Assembly (NCBI GenBank): GCA_000727475.1
Contig: KL647310.1
Span: forward strand, 1-64,000
Length of the DNA: 64,000 nucleotides
Direction: 5' to 3'
Source: Sarcocystis neurona
Lineage: Eukaryota; Apicomplexa; Conoidasida; Eucoccidiorida; Sarcocystidae
The position numbers and the translations under genes are program-made. Shown here one piece after another: positions 13,201 through 25,667 of this stretch. The notes beneath the pieces were generated by a model. That model saw only the letters and a list, made by a program, of their open reading frames with translations, was not told where the DNA came from and searched no databases. Within the stretch, counting starts at the first letter, position 1. Each line of letters begins with the position of its first letter.

Positions 13201-16200
13201 TTCAGGGAAGATCTGCCTCTCCATTATGAGCTTCCACTGAAACGTACAACAAGACGTCGACGTCTCTCGGCGAACCCCCATGCCTCTGCTGGTAGGGCAG
13301 CAGCAACAGCAGCGGAAGCAGCAGCCGCCCGCCAGCAGCGGAAGGCGCCTCCGAAGTTCGGGCACAAGGGGCAGCAGCAGCAGCAGCACGTGTGCAACAG
13401 CAGCAGCAGCACGTGTGCAACAGCAGCAGCAGCACGTGTGCAACAGCAGCAGCAGCAGACAGGGCCAACAAGGTTACGGCAGCAGGTACTGCTGCGCGCA
13501 CAAGAGGAGGTGCACCAGCCGAAGCAGCAGCCGTTCCGTTCCACACGCTCCTTTGAGCACATCGCAGCTAGGCACGGTAAGCACATCTCTGCGCTCCCAT
13601 CTTTGCCGGACAGCACAAGCACACGGGAAACGAGACTGTGTCAATTTGGCTGTTCGAGTTCCGCGGGTGCACGGAAGAGTTTCAGAACCACAGAGTACAG
13701 CGAATGACAATTTTCGCAAACACACTACTTCACTGGAAACGCTTCATCTTGAAATTCAGCAATACGTGAACCACCTCGCTGGTGCAATTTAACTCTTCTG
13801 TTCTTACGTAGTGTGGTGAGACTTGCAGACGGACGACAGAAACCAGCACGAACACACGGCAATACGTTACAAACACATGCTTACGCGAGTAAGACCAATC
13901 AAAACAAGTACTGCCGAACACTGCGCCCATGTAAAGCTACTCACACGCGGGCGAACGAGGAACGCTGCCTGCGATGTGCATTATGCGCAGTCTATAAAAT
14001 ACATTGCGGTGGTGTAAGCGTTTAAGCAAAGGGGAGCCGGACCATGGAAATCCTTGTCATCCTCCATGTTAGTCGCTACACAGGAGCGAAATCTGAATGC
14101 GACAACTGGCGACATCCTGCTTCAAACTTACAAGTAGTTTTATCAGCGACAATTCCAGACCTTCACTACGTTCGCCAGTAGTCATGTGACAGCACGCATA
14201 TTGTGGTGCTGGTGAATAAAAACCAACGGTGCAGCCGACCTATCACATGCGTACGTCAATCCACATACGCGTATACGCATACAGTATATGTTTTTGTCTT
14301 TTTGCGTGCATCTCGGAGTAACGTGAAAGGAGCACTCCTGCCGACATACAAATACACGTATACATACATGTGCGGATTGGTAGCACTTGGCAGTCTTCAC
14401 AAATCCATGGTGGCACCTGCACAATATCAGCCCCTACTGTATGTGCACGACGTTCTTTCGCGTACTAACCTCCTGTACAGAGCACGACAAAACTCTCTGT
14501 GACAACCAAGAACGGCGGCCCTGCGGAGTAGATATCCTAGACCTGCGTTGTTGCCGTCCCATTGCAGAACGAAAGAGGGATCGAGAAGGGTGAGAAGGAC
14601 GGCCGTCTTCCGCAGCAGTTCATGCTCATTCTTCACAGGGAAGACCTGCGTATTCCGGGGTACGTAGTTCTTCAACTGGGCATGCGCGTCTGCAGGAGGA
14701 TGCCTTTTGTGCCAGGACACCACAAAATCTGCAAAGGAACCGGGGAAGGGCGCTTCAGACCAATCTTCCTTCGCGATTCCAGCAGCCCACGCGGGCTGCA
14801 CACCGTCTTCCGCAGGCAGAACAACGCCTTCCTCCTTCCTACTGTGTGAGTTTTCAGAGGAAATGCTTTCACCAACCTCAGCAGTCAAGCTCGTCGCCGC
14901 TGTCCTAACAACTCTACGAGTGACGTACGGCTGGTCAACAAAAATAACCGCCAACGCATCATTGTATGTAGGTAGATCACGAATACTTCCTTCTGTGAAC
15001 TGCTCCTCTGGCGTTGTTCGCTCTCCACCTAGTTTCCGCTCTTCCGCTGCCCAAGGTTCGCCTAAGGCCTTACGTCCCCTTGCCCCAGGTATGCCTCGCC
15101 GTACAGCTTGCTCTGCTTTTGTCCCCACAAAGCAGCACCCTTTCTCTGACAAGCTCTTCTTCACCTTAAGCAAGCGTAGGGTACCTCCGGTTCCCCTTCC
15201 CACGTGAGATAAGTTGGGCGTTTCCCCTGTACCAGCTGACACTTCAGAATCACCTCCCTTCAGCTGACAGCATCGATTATCGGCAAAATGTTCAACTCTG
15301 CACGCAGTAGTGATGTCGCTATATCCATCCCGTCTTTCACCAGCGTACGATACTGCAAGATCGCTTTTCTCGCTGCATGCTGCTCGGTCGCACTGGAACT
15401 CCTCTGAGGTGGGAATCCTGTCTTTATTATTCTTCTCCAAAACGCCTTTCGAAGCACTTCTCGACATTCCCTTCCTATCGCACACTGCTCTCTCCTCAGA
15501 CCGACAAACCTGACGTGCTGCAGTTAGCTCCGCAAAGGCTCCACGGCCAGCTGGCAAATGGATGTCGTGGAGCTCCTGAGTGGAATGTCTAGTTGACATC
15601 CCAGGACGACTAGTCGATTGATGTTGTACTGTGTCAGGAGTGTCCTGCACCGGTTGTTGCCGTTGCAGTCTTTTTTCCTGCCTCCAAACAATCCGCCTTC
15701 TGATTTCTTCACAAGCAGTACGTAGCCGTTCATCACGCACCGCAAACGCGACGGCAAGCACGGCATCTTTCCACGGTGTTGACACCCCAACGCCCTCAGG
15801 CACGGCTTCACTGCACCCCTGTCTCTCGGATAATACTTCTACGGCCACCAACGAGCCGTACAGGAGGCGCCGACCGTGGTAGTCGCTCAGAGCCGCTGCT
15901 GCCGCCGCCGCAGCCCCTGCAGGATCAGTGTCTGTCTTCGTAACCTCTGTGACCGTCTTCACCTTCTGAATGGCCATGGATATTGCGGACGTGTCGACGT
16001 CAACGCTTACCTGAGAGCATCGGCCACCGCCGGCTGCGTCGTCTTGGCTCTCGTCGACGGTTGTGTTCGTCACGTAGCTGCTGGTGCGTGCACGTCCGCT
16101 AGTTCCTGTAACTGAAGTTCCTATTTCCGCCCGAGATGTACAGTGCAGCCTGCAACTTTCGACAGGGAAACGCCGGTCCTGTTTAGGACACACCACGTGT

Positions 16201-19200
16201 ATGTCAAGCCGACTGTCCGAGGCTGCTTGCTCGGCCACTGCCTCACGCTCCGCCGCATCCGCAGGGACTTTGTCGCACACCTGCCGGAAAACCCCACGCG
16301 CTAAGGTTGTTTGTGGACGTATCCGTGCTCTTGGATGTCCCTGAAACCCAGCTGTTTCAGCCGGTTTGGCCAACGTACAATGCTCCTGACACAACTGTGT
16401 GGTTTCCAGGCACGGCGGCTGTCCCCTAGTGGACGCGCTACTTTCTTCCTGGAAAGGCGTTGCGCTGCTCTCGCAAGAAAGTGGTCGTTTATGTCGGAAC
16501 CCTCCTTCGTCCACGAAAAACAATGAGTTTTCTGTAGTCCCGCCACCGCCTTCCGCATCTCCTGGCGCCGACTGCAACTCTGCTGCCCTCACGAAGCCAG
16601 TCCCAACGTACGGCATTTCCTCTTTCGTTAAACTGGTGATTGTGCGTTCCCTGATGTCCTGCAACGTCAAATTTACCGTCGGAGTTCGACGAAGTTCTGC
16701 CGAGATCGTCGTGTCGCATTGCTCAAGTGCGACTGAGGTCGCCAACTGATCAGTACTTTTTGCTGTGGACAAGCCTGTCTCAACTGAAGCGTGTTGTAAT
16801 GCTTCACTTCTGCAGAATTGCACATTTTGCGAGAAACTCTGGGAGTACCGCCTCACGGGATGGGAAGGCCGAATCAACAGCTTTACTGCCTGGCTTCTTG
16901 GCAGAGCGCAGATTACGGTTTGCTTCGCGCGACCCCCACGTTTATCACCCGCATAGAGAGTCCCACAGTCCACGCCTCGCTTCGCAGAATACAGGCGAGT
17001 GCGAACTGCGTATGAACGTCGTCTACTTTTCCTGTGTATCTCATGTGCCATAACCCCTCGAAGTTTGTTTGTACTGCGTTGCTGTCGGCGCTGCGCAAGT
17101 CTTGTCTGCCTCTCCAACGAACGTTTTATGCCTGCTGGGCAAGTGCCGAAGACAATGTGTCTGGCGGGAGGAGACCTGCAAAATCGCCACGTTAGTAACC
17201 GTGTTGGTGGCCACTCCTCTCTGTTTGAATGTGAGCTGTAAACGCGTGCAGAACTTTCACACGTCGAATATCGTGTTATGACTACATTCGCTGTGGTCTC
17301 GTCCCCTGAAGATATCGTGTGGTGCATCTCTTCCCGCGTAGGCGCCTCGGAACTGTCACACGTTTGAAGAACGCCTTCGTGATTCAGGTATGCACTGGCT
17401 ACGTTGCCGCCCGCCTCGTAGCGGCGCCTTTCAAGATGCGTCCCCTCTGAACTTCCTAATGCAACGCCAACACGCGGGCGGGGCTGCCACTGTTGGAGTT
17501 GCCCGTGTTGCTGCGCGTGTTTGCCGGCTTCTCTACTCGATTCCTCCAGCGGGCTAGCTTGCGCCACATCCACTGCAGGGGAGACACGATGACATTCCAG
17601 GGTAACAGGCGAAGTTGCTTGCGAAAAGTGCTGACGGTGCCGCGTTTTCCGACTCTTGTACACTTTCCATTGCGAAGCTATCCGAGTGCGCTCCTTCAGT
17701 ACATGTTGCTCAAAAGTAGCGGCAGCTGGATTTCGAGCCTGCTGCTCCCACAGCGCGTCGTCTTCTTCACATCCCAAACGGCGGTGTGTCTGCTCTTGTT
17801 CCGGTTCGTGCGTTGTACTTGAACACACGTAAGCTGCTAGCGCAGCAGATCTTAGGGAATGTAACGGAGAGTCCCGGGGATCTCCATAAAACGGAAGCTG
17901 CACCGGTACGTCAGGCCACCCGTCAACCACCACTTCCGCATCAGACTCCTGATGCAGGGCCACTCGCTCTTGCCGTTGCTCTTGCTGCGTATTCTCCTGC
18001 TGCTGTCCCGTCTGTCGCCGCTGGTATGCAAGCCCACTCGAGTCCGCGGCGTGCTGGCCTTCCAAAAACCACGGTTCAGTAGACGATACCGGCTGACCTG
18101 GCTCCAGTGTACTTCTACTACCCTGCCCGCACAACACACAGAAGGCTGGAACGCCTCCCGCGAGGGGTGGCCTACTACGAAGAGGAAGCCGGAACTTCTC
18201 GCTTTGGTTCTGTATTGATATGGCTGGCACGTCATCGGCAACCCCACCTGAAGCCGTCAATATCACGTTTCTTTCCTCTATTTGAAGCTCGGTCTGTTGC
18301 TTTCGCTGCGGGGAAGAGGAGAGACTGCTTCTGTTAGAAATGTCTTCGCTCTGGTCAATCACTACAGTTTCTTCCTCCGCGCTGAGCGGCAGCCTTCTGT
18401 TATGGCCATGATCTTCGTTGGACAGCACGATGGTCGAGCCGCGGCTCAGGGAATGGCTTTCGGATTCGTAGCAACTTTCTACGTTCTCACCCCCTCCTTG
18501 TTCTGCTACGTGTTCTTCAGATGCGGTGCACGAAAACCGCCTACACAGAACAGACGAATCTGCCTTTGCCTCAGGTGTTACCTCGTTTCGGTCTGTTGGC
18601 ACTTTTGCTTGAGTGCCTGCACCTATCTCCCCCGCCACTGTCATCGCCCTTGTTTTTGCTGCTATTGAGGTCTCTATGAACAAACCTGCCGCACCTCCTA
18701 CTGCCGTCGCAGTTGCACCACCTTGTCCCGTAGCTGCAGCCTTCACTGTGGCTGCACCGTTCTCGCCTCGTCCTCTGTGTTCGCCCGCCGTGTCCTGCTC
18801 TCCTGCCTGCGACTTCTGAAGTTCCGCATCGTGGAACTCTCCTATCACCAGAGCCTCTGGCTGCTGGTGGCCGCCTACGCCGACAGGGCTACCCTCTTGC
18901 ACACCAGACTGCGTTCGTACCTGAAACTGCCTTTGTCGGTTTTCTCGTCGAACCACCTGCCTGGGAGCAGGCTGCGATTCCCTTGCACGCTGCCGTGGCG
19001 CGTGCGGCTCCCAGTGAACCTGCTGCACGCGCTGCTCCTGCGCCTGCGTCTTTCCATGTGGCACTACAAAGGCAGCCCTCCTGCGGTCAGTCCGTCTCCG
19101 GAGAATTCTGCAGTTGCTCCAGCCGTCTGTCTGCTTGAGTAGTCGCATTTTGTTGTGGTCAGTTTCTGAGCTAGTGATGTGTTCAGGTGATGCACCGCTG

Positions 19201-22200
19201 CTGTCGCTGTCATCGCTCGCCCCGTAGCCACTATCGGTGCTGCACCAGACGCTAGCGCCTGTCGTCGCATACTTTGCGCTAATTCCTTGCATACTCGTTA
19301 CTCGCCAGCACTTCCTTGTACGCTTCGGTAACTTCCTCAATTTGAGCGCACTTTTTTCTTCTATATTTCGGTTCTCCCCTTCGTCGCTGCTTTCTCTGCT
19401 AGGCGAAGAAGCCGAGGAAAGCTGCAGCCACTCCACGGCGGACGGAGCCTCGCTACTTTCCAGCTGCTCTGATGAAGTCCTCTTGCGGTGGTCACAGCTG
19501 TCGGCCCCTGGAGATTTCGACCCGCTTGCGCCCTGCATGGCGCCAACGCTACCACCAAATGTCTGCTGCTGTAGGTCAAACTCTTCCGCAACACCGCACG
19601 CACTCCACAGACCGGCTTCTTCGCGTTCCTCTGCCGCAGTAGTAACACTTGCCGCCCTGCCAACGACGGAAGTATCCACGTCTCGTAGACTGTCTTGTGG
19701 ACAGAATGACCGTGCTTTGGCGTCGGCATCTGCACCTGTCACCGCTTCGCTAAGACCTGTCGAAGAATCCTTCGGCTGCGCTGCAACTAGAGTGCAATCA
19801 GTGGGCTTCACAAAAATTGAAACCTCCTTATTATAGACAAGCTGGCCGTGCTGACGATCCGTGGACGTGTCTGTTGCAGCCGGCGCCCTCTGTATATCAA
19901 CTGGGGGGTCATCGCGTGACCGAACTGTCACATCAGCTCGAGAAGCGCTGGCTATTGCACGTTTCTCTTGCTGCCGCGCTGAATGCACTCCGGAGGCAGA
20001 AGAACTGCAGTCTGCGAAGTCGTGTACAGTAGCAGACGCACTAGTGGCGGCCAGAGCGTCCGCAGCGTGTGCACCAGCAGCACACGCTGTGTACCCAGCA
20101 GAAAACGGCATAGTCCGACTATGCTCCCCCACAGAATGAAACGTCCCACAAGCCATGGCAGCACCCCTGCCATGAAAATCATGAGGACGCCAACCAGTCG
20201 CAGGAGAAAGACGAACATTTGAATTTCTAGCAGCAGCTGGAGAGGCATAAGGAAAGGAAGGTAGATGGTCGCACGAGTGCGAAGGGAGGCTGTTTCGCCA
20301 CTGGGGGCCAGACTGCTGTCTCTGCTGACGACGGGGTGCTCGCATTCCTGATGGTGACGGAGCCTCTTGAGACATGCTAAGGAGGAAACGATTTTCGCGG
20401 TCATTGCCTTCTCCGATTGCAGGAGTACTCCGCGAACAACTTGCCGCACCAACACATCGCCTCCCTTCCCGGTATTCCGCTGCAGACACACAAATCACAC
20501 ACTGAGAGGCTAAAACCGTGTGTCCGCTGAACTCAGAATCGAAACGAGCTCCTGTTTCAGGCGTCACACCTCAGTTCCACCACGGTGCGAATTCATGTTT
20601 GATTGACATTTAGCCGCTAATATACAATCATCCAAGATGAATTTATCTATCGCAGGCTGGTCATGTGGGTATACAGTATGATTCTGTTATTATAGGTGGT
20701 GCTATGCCTCAAACAGTATACATTATGTACGGAAGACTAGCCTCTGTATCGACGGGATTACTAGAACCATTTAAATGTAGATAGAAGATGTGTAATACTA
20801 TCAATATGCATCCAACGAATGGAAACCAGCCTGGGATCATGAAAGTCATTTTAAATAGCCTTGATATAATTGTCGCACAAGCATTCAGTTGTGCGATACC
20901 ACCTGCTTCTGTTGTTCTTGCTGACTCCGCTGTCTCAGCTTCTGGTGCCGCCACTGTGTCTTTTCTACCGGTGCCGGTCCTTCTGCCGAAGCCTCAGCTG
21001 ATGCCCGTGGTGGCGCTGTCGCGGGTCTGCGGGCGACTGTACGCACTTGAGGATGGATCGGTTTCTTGTGTGCACGGCAGTGGCGCTGAGCATGAACAAG
21101 CTGGTGCTCGAGATTCTGTCTCATTCCAGGCAGAACTCCCCCTCAGATCCCCTTCAACATCTTGCGCGACACTCGGTGCTGCAATATTGGTACCTGCAGG
21201 TGCGCCTGATGTTTTTGCCCTGCACGGTGCCAGCGCAGGACTAGGCTGCGCCGGTTGATGGGGCAGCATGCCACGTGCACTGGCAACTGAAAGTTTGTTC
21301 TGCTTCTCAAGCGGAAGGCGGTCCTCTTCAAGGGGGCCGCATCTCAAACGCTTTGCTGTGCCAAAGGGAGCGTTGTCGTGATCCTCGCCGCACACTTGCT
21401 CCCGCTGCAACTGAGGATGCTGCAGCGGGCACAGCTGCAAGTGACACTGCCGCTGGTGCTGCTGACGAGGTTGCCGGTCCTTATTTGATTGCGACTCCTG
21501 TGGGTGGTGTTGCCTCTGCGCCTCCGACGGCAGTACGCCCACCCGTGTAAGCAGTCGGCGCAACATGTCTTTATACGCTTGAGGTACCGCTTCGTTGGCG
21601 AGGCAGCGCTGCCGCTCCTGAAGAGCAGCTACTGCTGCAGGGGGAAGCGTGGGCGGAGGAGTCAGTTTCACCGGGTATACCTGAGACGGAAACTGCAGTC
21701 CGAAGGCGGCCGCCCGCACTGCTTCTTCTTGCCAGTAGTCGCGCACAGCAGCCAGAAGCGGTTGCTGCCGCACGGGAGCACCTGTTTCCTCAGAGCGCGC
21801 CTGACACACGCTGTGACACTGGGAATCTGAAGATCCTTTCGCCTCTTCGAAACAGGGGTTCAGGATCTGTGAAGCTAGCACGTGAAATTCTGTTTCGCAA
21901 GATGTCATGCGCTTCGATACCGGAAAATACGGATGTATGCGTTCACCTTCTTCCTTCAGCTGCACGTGAGCGCACGTGCAGCTGCTGGTGCTACAAGGCG
22001 CCTTGCGGTTGGTCATGCCTGCAGTATTTTCCTGCTTGTCTGAAGTGTCTTTTCGACACTGGGAGCTACTAGTGACGAGTGCAGCTTCGTTACTTGTGCT
22101 AGCAGTTGGAGCACTACTACTCCTGTTGCTGGAAGAGCTGGCGCCATTTCTGTACGTGCCGACACCAGCACGCTGCCTGCTGGTGCTTCTCTCACTGTAT

Positions 22201-25200
22201 GTCCTACCGCTGCAGAAAAAACATGCGTCGTTGTTGTCTCCGCGGAGAGGAGTGCGGATTTCATTTGTGAGGGCGGCAGCAACTTCCTTATGTACGGAGA
22301 AACGTGAAGGAGAAACGCAGAGCTTTCTCTTTTCTTCGATGCCGCTGTGTATCCTTGAAAAGCACTCTGAAAAGAGCCGCAAGTGAGAGTGGCATACTCT
22401 TGGTGGGCGCAGAAGCGGAGAAGAAACACTGCAAGAGAAAGCAACGGGACCGTCTGAAGAAGCATCGCTTCCTCGCAATGAGGTACGGAGCTCTGCAGCA
22501 GCGTCAAGAAGAGAACCACGCGACGAGATTTCCGAAGGCGTCGCACGTAAGGCAGGAATGACGTGGCGGGCTGCTACAGCACAAGCAGCAGCGTCTGAGT
22601 CGGTGCGTCTGTGCGTACAGTGTGTCGTGGAAGGCGCTGCTGTAATTTCGGCAGCAGCACGACTGAGACGATGCCACAGCTCTCTCCATGACGCGAACAG
22701 GAGCACACCGGCAGGGGGTTGCGTCAGCAGAGCAGGCGCGCTACCAGTACCATCCCATGCTCGGCCCTCGCCCAAGAATGTACCATCAACACCCTTTGTC
22801 TCACTGGCGTCCCTGTCTTCAGAACAGAAAGCACCTGGACTCGTGTGCCTCTGCAAGTTAGCTGCTGCGACTGCGGGATTTTCGTCCGTACTGAGTTGGC
22901 CGGCTAGAGGACGCAGCAAGCCATCTTCGGTGCACACTTGCTCTGGTGAGAGCACTACGGGGGCCACGAATAACGGGTTGCACACAATAAGCATATCCAT
23001 TCCGCGCAGTCTGAAATCTGCAAGGAAGTGGACGGTGAACGGGATGTGGACTTCAAAAGGCTGCAACTGCTGGCCAGTCACGCTGCCCTGTAGCAGCATA
23101 CCAGCAAGTCGTCTTGTCTGAAAGCCTGGCAGCAGCGTGAAGATCTGGGCAAATAAGCGAGGAACGTGATCGTAGCCATAAATCGATCGACGCCAGACCA
23201 GCCGCACATCATAAATAAGCATGTGGCGCTCGCCGTGGTTAGCCGAGATGCAACTCCACCTGTCAAAACGATGGCCGTGGTCTGAGTACGTCCTCTGCTG
23301 CTGCTCTTCCGGCCGTCTGAAGCTGTCTACCTCTCCGCAAGAAGAATCAGCCGCTTGACGTGCGCCGTCGCTCACACCATCTTGCTGTACGGCAGAAGAC
23401 ACGTGCCTGTCCGAGCTCCCTGCTGAGCACGGTTGCTGTTGCAGTTGTTGCTCTGCCTCTCTTAATCGACAGCAAAACCAGCGTAGCCACCTGCGCGGAT
23501 GCGCGTGTGCTTCCAATGGAAGAGGCACAAAGAAATACGGCAGCACGCCATGTACAACAGCACAGCAGCTGCGTCCCTTAAGCGAGTTAAGCGGCTGCAC
23601 CAACCCACCTGGAGAAGTGAGCTTGCGTACAACAGCTGAGTACGCAACAGGGGGCCCAAGAAGCGAACGAAAAAAACACTCACGGGGCGAGCTCTGTCGA
23701 CTGGCGGTGCCCGCGTGGCCTGAATGCGCCGCTTCAGGAATCGTGTGTACTGGTAGAACAGGGCTCCTGCTGGCGGCGCACGCCTTCGCACCGTAGTGTT
23801 TATTTCTGCCGTTGCCGTGACCGCCCGCGTCGCTGGTGCTGATGTTGTTACAGTCATCGGGGAACATGCTGATGCTGTCTGAGTTGTTGCGGTCGGTGCT
23901 GCTGCTGCTGCTTCGGACACTACTAGGAGGTCCCATAATGCCCCTGCACTGGTCAGGGAAAAACAGGCTGCTGCTGTTGCTGTTGCCGTTTTGGTATGGA
24001 GATACCGCGTTGCTGCTGTCTGAACAGGCGGAACGCCTGCTACCGTGGGGCTGTCTGCAGCAACACCGGCCGGTGGCGGGAGTACGCTGAGAGAAAGCTT
24101 CATTGATGACGCCGTATATGCGGATAACCGGCACACGCATAATGCGCTTGCTTGAAAAAGGAGCAACAACAGGATCCAGCCCAGGCACCGGAGCCTCCAA
24201 TGAGTGACTAATAACAGTTATCGACAGAGAAACGACAGTACGACGTAGTGCAGGCGCCGGTGGCCTCGCAGTTGCTCCGCGTCCCAGCTGTCGCGGTGAA
24301 CGGGCGTCTCCCACCGCACCACCTGACTCACACACAACCTGGCGTGCAACTGCCGGAGCAGATTGAGGAGCGCATCGTGGTGCAGCAGCACACGCAGCGT
24401 CAGCGCGCGCAGACGCAGTACAGGCACGAGCACACTGCACCGGACCAGCAGATCCAGTAGCTGCAGACGCTGGCCCGGCAGACGCTGCCACGGCAGACGC
24501 ACAGACAGCAGAGGCAGGACCAGCAGCCAACACCTGAGCTCCGACAGATCGAACGCCATCGCAGAAGCCAGCTGCAACCGCGGGACCTGCAGAATTGGCA
24601 GCCCGAGAGGCAAGAGCTGGCGCAGCAGGGCGGAGACCACTGGACGCAGGAGAAGCAACTGTGACACCACAGGACGCGGGTGGACATGCAAAGGTGCCAG
24701 GCAAGCTAGGTCCTACGACTACAGGCGTGTCCACGCCGGGCGCCCAACGACGAGTATTATCACGAACCATAGCCTCCCAAGATGCACGTGATTGACGGGT
24801 CCCTGCCGGACATGCAGAGGGAACAGGCGGACGGTCGGGCGTAGCAGAGAGAGCGCGTTTAACACTCAGAACACCAGGAGCGCCGTTTCCAGCAATACTG
24901 TATGCAGGAAACTTGCTTACAGGGACGCGGTCTGAGACACGTAAAAAAGAAAGACGCGGGATTTCAACATTCGGGGTTTCTGAATTCAATCCTGGAATCT
25001 GTGCCCCTTCCGGCGACCAGGGAGAACAAGATGTTTGTGCTACTAATCTTGCTGGCCTTGCTGCTGTGAAGTGCTTGTCCACTTCATGTGCTGCTGGAGT
25101 GCGCCTCCCCGACGCTGCTTCGTCTACCTTGTTAGCTGCTAGGAGGGTTGTCCCTCCTGCGCTCTCTGATGTCGCGGTGCATCCTGGAATCGCCGCACCT

Positions 25201-25667
25201 GCTGGTCCTGTTGACCTTAGTCCACTCTCTGCTGTTGTAATTGATACTGTGCCGGAAACCGCTGGCGTTGGCGCACTTCCCTTTCTATGTAAGTATAGTG
25301 GTGCGCTCGTCGCTCTTCGAGGGGTTCTTGACGCGCGTACCAGACCATTCCGCACGGTAGCCCCCCACGATATCGTTGACGCAATTCGTGCTGTGACTGT
25401 TGTCGGTGCTGTGGCAGCCGCTGCTGTCGGTGATGCGGCGGCTGGTGTTGACCCTGCTGCTGCTGCTGACACCACGTCCGGGGTAGCAACTGCTGTTCTA
25501 TCTCTGTCTGATGCTGCTGATGTTGGTGCTGATGCTGCTACTGCTGCAGTGGACAAGCACTTTCCCACAGTCACTCTTTCTGCACTGATGCGGCGCGCGT
25601 CAGGGGACGACCCAGGAGAAAAGCTGGCGCGAGCGCACAAACAGCTTAGGTGCTTCTCTTCAGACAT
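6233..25667 (-). CDS. REV3: DNA polymerase zeta catalytic subunit (REV3)
   Basis: B-family polymerase of translesion synthesis; acts in the nucleus with REV7 and extends from mismatched or lesion-bearing primer ends. Order from the N-terminus: low-complexity extension; REV3 N-terminal domain (VPVIRIYGV near 24139, [10 protein letters not shown] near 23550); a long disordered insert of over 1,500 residues; exonuclease-like fold; palm motif [15 protein letters not shown] (near 11330); motif [10 protein letters not shown] (near 10260); motif [10 protein letters not shown] (near 9330); [10 protein letters not shown] (near 9050); two C-terminal cysteine clusters. Phase-consistent 3' exons: 11885-11699, 11445-11287, 10882-10459, 10322-10244, 9873-9757, 9359-9209, 9093-9004, 8747-8561, 8275-7202, 6859-6737, 6357-6233. 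Upstream exons are 25667 to about 21.0 kb, about 20.57 to 14.47 kb and about 13.2 to 12.8 kb; their joints are less certain. ATG at 25667 (ACGAAATG) is the likely start. The protein is much longer than typical REV3. Confidence 0.9.
12840..13200 (-). other. REV3: REV3 exon between exonuclease-like fold and palm
   Basis: The minus-strand frame reads [18 protein letters not shown] and then [16 protein letters not shown], which match the REV3 block RIVLNVWRMMRNE...LHQRFPLFTFRVLSDW of animals. The left end near 12830-12840 is probably a donor after LWKQG. The right end is not fixed; the frame stays open to a CAG-rich stretch near 13.4 kb. A short exon carrying the equivalent of 'YRWKMVDHYVSR' must lie between here and 11885 and was not located. 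Confidence 0.6.
13369..13460. repeat. 23-bp minisatellite with CAG tract
   Basis: Three exact units of ACGTGTGCAACAGCAGCAGC plus three bases start at 13388, 13411 and 13434, flanked by (CAG)n. Because 23 is not a multiple of three, each unit shifts the frame. It lies within the REV3 span and is probably intronic. Confidence 0.8.
14470..20567 (-). other. REV3: REV3 central exon: disordered insert plus exonuclease-like domain
   Basis: One open frame of about 2,030 codons to a donor at 14470 (AGGAG|GTTAGT). Most is low-complexity, rich in Ser, Ala, Arg, Glu and Gln. A proline motif LPLRSRPP near 18160 resembles the REV7-binding motif of animal REV3 (PLxSPP); that is an inference. PFYGDPRDS near 17890 may be a conserved pre-exonuclease segment. 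The exonuclease-like fold begins with LVAVEVLSE near 15845, where the first acidic residue of the usual DxE is valine, and resumes at [20 protein letters not shown] (about 14.5 kb). About 290 residues are inserted between them. Loss of Exo I acid agrees with polymerase zeta lacking proofreading. The 5' acceptor was not fixed; a site near 20545 (GAAACAG|GAG) is a candidate. Confidence 0.7.
20994..25667 (-). other. REV3: REV3 first large exon: N-terminal extension and REV3 N-terminal domain
   Basis: Open for 1,557 codons from ATG 25667. The first 470 or so residues are Ala/Ser/Thr/Pro-rich with no known domain. From about 24245 the sequence aligns by eye with the start of REV3 in animals and fungi: a short beta-rich lead, then VPVIRIYGV. 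An insert of about 190 residues rich in Ser/Asn/Gly splits the domain before [10 protein letters not shown], and further Gln/Ser inserts follow. Conserved blocks [11 protein letters not shown] and [15 protein letters not shown] (about 23.2-23.0 kb) complete the domain. The last part, below about 22.9 kb, is disordered. The true donor before 20994 was not fixed, so part of the end may be intronic. Confidence 0.75.

Noticed and set aside
12304..13443. Whole 379-codon minus-strand frame as a separate gene
   Set aside because: Only its middle (about 13.2-12.84 kb) is a REV3 exon; the rest is a CAG repeat read as poly-Cys/Leu and intron sequence.
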